Source: Halorarius litoreus
GTDB lineage: Archaea; Halobacteriota; Halobacteria; Halobacteriales; Haloarculaceae
Direction of reading: 5' to 3'
NCBI RefSeq assembly: GCF_024362405.1
Contig: NZ_CP101455.1
Coordinates: 1-64,000 of the forward strand
DNA: 64,000 nt
In this document: positions 62,242 through 64,000 of the stretch, one piece after another
Layout of the letters: each line of letters opens with the position of its first letter
Position numbering within the stretch: the first letter of the stretch is position 1
Notes under the pieces: generated by a model
Seen by the model: only the letters and a program-made list of their open reading frames with translations
The model's database searches: none
Told to the model about the DNA's origin: nothing
Position numbers and translations under genes: made by a program

Positions 62242-62538
62242 CTACGACGTAGTGGGTGCGTTCACGTCCTTTAAATACTGGCTTTCCCACTCACGTCGCG
62301 CCTCGATTTCCCGCACTCCGCGTTGTGTGACCGTGTACACGTTCGTCCGTTTGTCGAGTTCACCTTTCTCCAGGAGGCCTTTGCCGACGAGGTCGTCGAG
62401 GTTTGGATAGAGCCGCCCATGATTGATCTCTTGTTCGTAGTAGTCGTCGAGGTCGGCCTTTACTGCGAGCCCGTGTGGTTCCTCGAGCCCGGCGATCACG
62501 TACAAGATGTCCCGCTGGAACCCAGTTATATCGTGCAT
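62242..62538 (-). CDS. PadR-family transcriptional regulator
   Basis: 98 residues from ATG 62538; a longer start at 62568 adds 10 residues. Typical haloarchaeal PadR: DITGFQRDILYVIAGLEEPHGLAVKADLDDYYEQEINHGRLYPNLDDLVGKGLLEKGELDKRTNVYTVT. Its targets are unknown. It faces the partial ATPase gene. Confidence 0.85.
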   Translation of the reverse strand: MHDITGFQRDILYVIAGLEEPHGLAVKADLDDYYEQEINHGRLYPNLDDLVGKGLLEKGELDKRTNVYTVTQRGVREIEARREWESQYLKDVNAPTTS

Positions 62539-62747
62539 CCGTCTGTTCCCTTTTTTGATGGGTGGCATATGTTCTCTCTGGAACTCAAAGGCGGAGATTC
62601 GGGCCGAGGGTATCTACTTAGTATACTCATCACCGAACAGCGTTTAATACCGATGCATCTGTATCACTGGTAATGACCTTTCAGCCGAGGCTGCCGGTGA
62701 CGTTCCGTGGCTGTACTCGACCAGCTGTCAGCCCGTGGTAATCAATT

Positions 62748-64000
62748 GTGTCTCCATCACAGTCACCATCTTCTACGTGCACGCTTTGTGGTGAGGCTGT
62801 CCCCGACGATCGAGTCGTGGCTGAGGAGGACATCGTATTCTGCTGTGATGGATGTCGAAACGTCCATCGAGTGCTTGGTAGCGATGGAGTTCATAGCCAG
62901 ATGGCCCCGACAGACAGCTCTGGAGCGGACGAATGCGATGCAGACACGCGTCGATCGGGGACTGAGGAACGAGCCTTCTTCCAGGTCGACGGGATGCACT
63001 GTGCGACGTGTGAAGCCTTTCTGGAATCGAATGCTGAGGACTGTGCGGGGGTCACCGACGCTGCAGCGAGCTACGTAACCGAGACGGTACGTGTTGAATA
63101 CGATCCCTCGACCGTCTCAGCGAACGCCCTCTGCGACGCGCTGAGTCCCCTCGGCTATACGGCAGCGATTCGTGACGGTGGTAGTGATCGTGCGCCGTCT
63201 GTAGTCGGAAGATCGCGTCGGCAAGACCAGATTGGCGGTCGAGATATAGACGAGCTACTCGGCTTTCGCTACGCTGTTGGCGTTATCTTTGGGACGTTTA
63301 TGCTCCTCCCGTACGCGGCGCTCCTCTATCCGGCGCAGCTCTCGTCGTTCTTCGGAGATGGGACGCTCGATATATTCGCCGGGGCGTCCGGGATCGGCGG
63401 TGGAGACGGCTTGTTGATCCTGCCGCTCTTTCTCGTTCTGACGGGTGTGGTCCTCGTATTCACGGGACTTCCGCTGTTGCAGGGGGCGTACGTCAGCCTC
63501 AAAATGCGACAGCCGAACACGGATCTCCTTGTCGCCCTCTCCGTGGTGAGTGCCTACGTGTACAGCACGATCGCCTTTCTTCTCGGTCGAATCGATGTCT
63601 ACTACGACCTGACGATCGTGATTGCCGCGAGTGTGGTGGCTGCGATCTTCTACGAATCATTGAGCAAGCAGCGTGCGATGGATCGCTTGACAGACCTTAC
63701 TATTTCGCGGGTCACTGACGCCAGACGATATGACGCCGATGGGACGACGACGGTTGACGTGAGCGATCTCGAACCGGGAGATAAAATCCTCGTCCGTGAG
63801 GGCGAACGCATTCCGGTCGATGGGATGCTTGCCGAAGACGAGTGTACGGTTGATGAGGCAGTCGTGACGGGCGAATCGCTCCCTGTGCTGAAGCAAGCGG
63901 GCGACGACGTCGTCGGCGGTGCGGTCGTTACGAACGGCGCTGCTGTACTTACGGTGAGCGACAGTGCCTCCAGCAGTATCGACCGCCTCATCACGTCAGT
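62748..64000 (+). CDS. P1B-type heavy-metal ATPase with N-terminal Cys-rich metal-binding domain (partial, runs off the window)
   Basis: At least 417 codons from GTG 62748, preceded by an in-frame TAA; no stop before the window end. N-terminal domain with C11, C14, C32, C33 and C36 (CTLCGE; FCCDGC) as in the metal-binding domain of FixI/CtpA-type copper ATPases. An HMA follows with GMHCATCE (C85/C88), then four helices and the actuator VDEAVVTGESLPV. The phosphorylation and transport motifs lie beyond the window. Probably a copper pump; FixI-type relatives load copper into oxidases. Confidence 0.88.
   Translation, partial: MSPSQSPSSTCTLCGEAVPDDRVVAEEDIVFCCDGCRNVHRVLGSDGVHSQMAPTDSSGADECDADTRRSGTEERAFFQVDGMHCATCEAFLESNAEDCAGVTDAAASYVTETVRVEYDPSTVSANALCDALSPLGYTAAIRDGGSDRAPSVVGRSRRQDQIGGRDIDELLGFRYAVGVIFGTFMLLPYAALLYPAQLSSFFGDGTLDIFAGASGIGGGDGLLILPLFLVLTGVVLVFTGLPLLQGAYVSLKMRQPNTDLLVALSVVSAYVYSTIAFLLGRIDVYYDLTIVIAASVVAAIFYESLSKQRAMDRLTDLTISRVTDARRYDADGTTTVDVSDLEPGDKILVREGERIPVDGMLAEDECTVDEAVVTGESLPVLKQAGDDVVGGAVVTNGAAVLTVSDSASSSIDRLITS

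Noticed and set aside
62707..63078. 123-codon frame at the start of the P-type ATPase
   Set aside because: Different frame from the Cys-rich ATPase N-terminus, with no recognised motif; the GTG at 62748 frame carries the CxxC and HMA motifs.

Overview
The window reads as haloarchaeal plasmid or megaplasmid DNA. The proteins are strongly acidic and the coding DNA is GC-rich. There are many twin-arginine lipoproteins and halocyanins, a class III PHA synthase, TRASH-type Lrp regulators and leaderless-type promoters. I see no rRNA, tRNA, CRISPR array or intact insertion sequence. I cannot name the species; a member of the Halobacteria is a safe call.

Layout. (1) 1-1.6 kb: partition module (ParA-like ATPase plus a small acidic partner) flanked by AT-rich repeats. 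(2) 2.1-4.3 kb: three coupled genes, ending in a tyrosine recombinase. (3) 4.4-6.4 kb: a YHS-MaoC hydratase and PhaC. (4) 6.5-15.9 kb: a CuA-type cupredoxin, zinc-ribbon proteins, an ABC-2 exporter, a halocyanin, several SHOCT membrane proteins, a thioredoxin-like protein, DUF302, DUF4396 and an ion-channel-like protein. (5) 16.2-21.7 kb: multicopper oxidase, rhodanese-metallo-beta-lactamase and SoxB-like genes, with a TauE/SafE exporter, which looks like a sulfur locus. (6) 22-29.6 kb: a Cys-rich copper-storage-like protein, a TRASH regulator, two YHS-carrying permeases and stress proteins. (7) 29.6-37.3 kb: a regulator/membrane-protein cassette, halocyanins, a Lon-like protein and a carbamoyltransferase. 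(8) 37.6-50.2 kb: a copper block, in which a seven-gene operon headed by copA faces a TRASH regulator, a CopZ-like chaperone and a CopB-like ATPase operon. (9) 50.2-56.9 kb: methyltransferases, DUF411, a second regulator cassette, DoxX, SHOCT, TauE, a UbiB-like kinase and a tiny YHS protein. (10) 57-61.1 kb: a recombinase remnant, a CARF-type regulator, and a compact ubiquitin-like conjugation locus (coiled coil-Ubl-E2 fusion, JAB-E1 fusion, KTSC protein). (11) 61.2-64 kb: a Fic/Doc-like protein, a PadR regulator and a P-type ATPase cut by the window edge.

Most of 6.5-56.9 kb fits one theme: handling copper and reactive sulfur or redox species at the cell envelope. Two repeated DNA motifs seem to tie it together. 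One is a palindrome (TTTGCTGACCCAGCAAA and a variant) next to the two paralogous regulator cassettes and in front of the DUF302 operon. The other is a degenerate motif around ACTTTGGATTC, found in front of copA, the TRASH regulator/CopZ pair, a YHS permease, the ABC exporter and DUF4396.

The most exciting item is the ubiquitin-like locus at 57.2-61.1 kb. It combines a multiubiquitin-type Ubl, an E2 fold with no usable cysteine, a JAB peptidase fused to an E1, and a divergent CARF-type sensor-regulator, in an archaeal mobile context.
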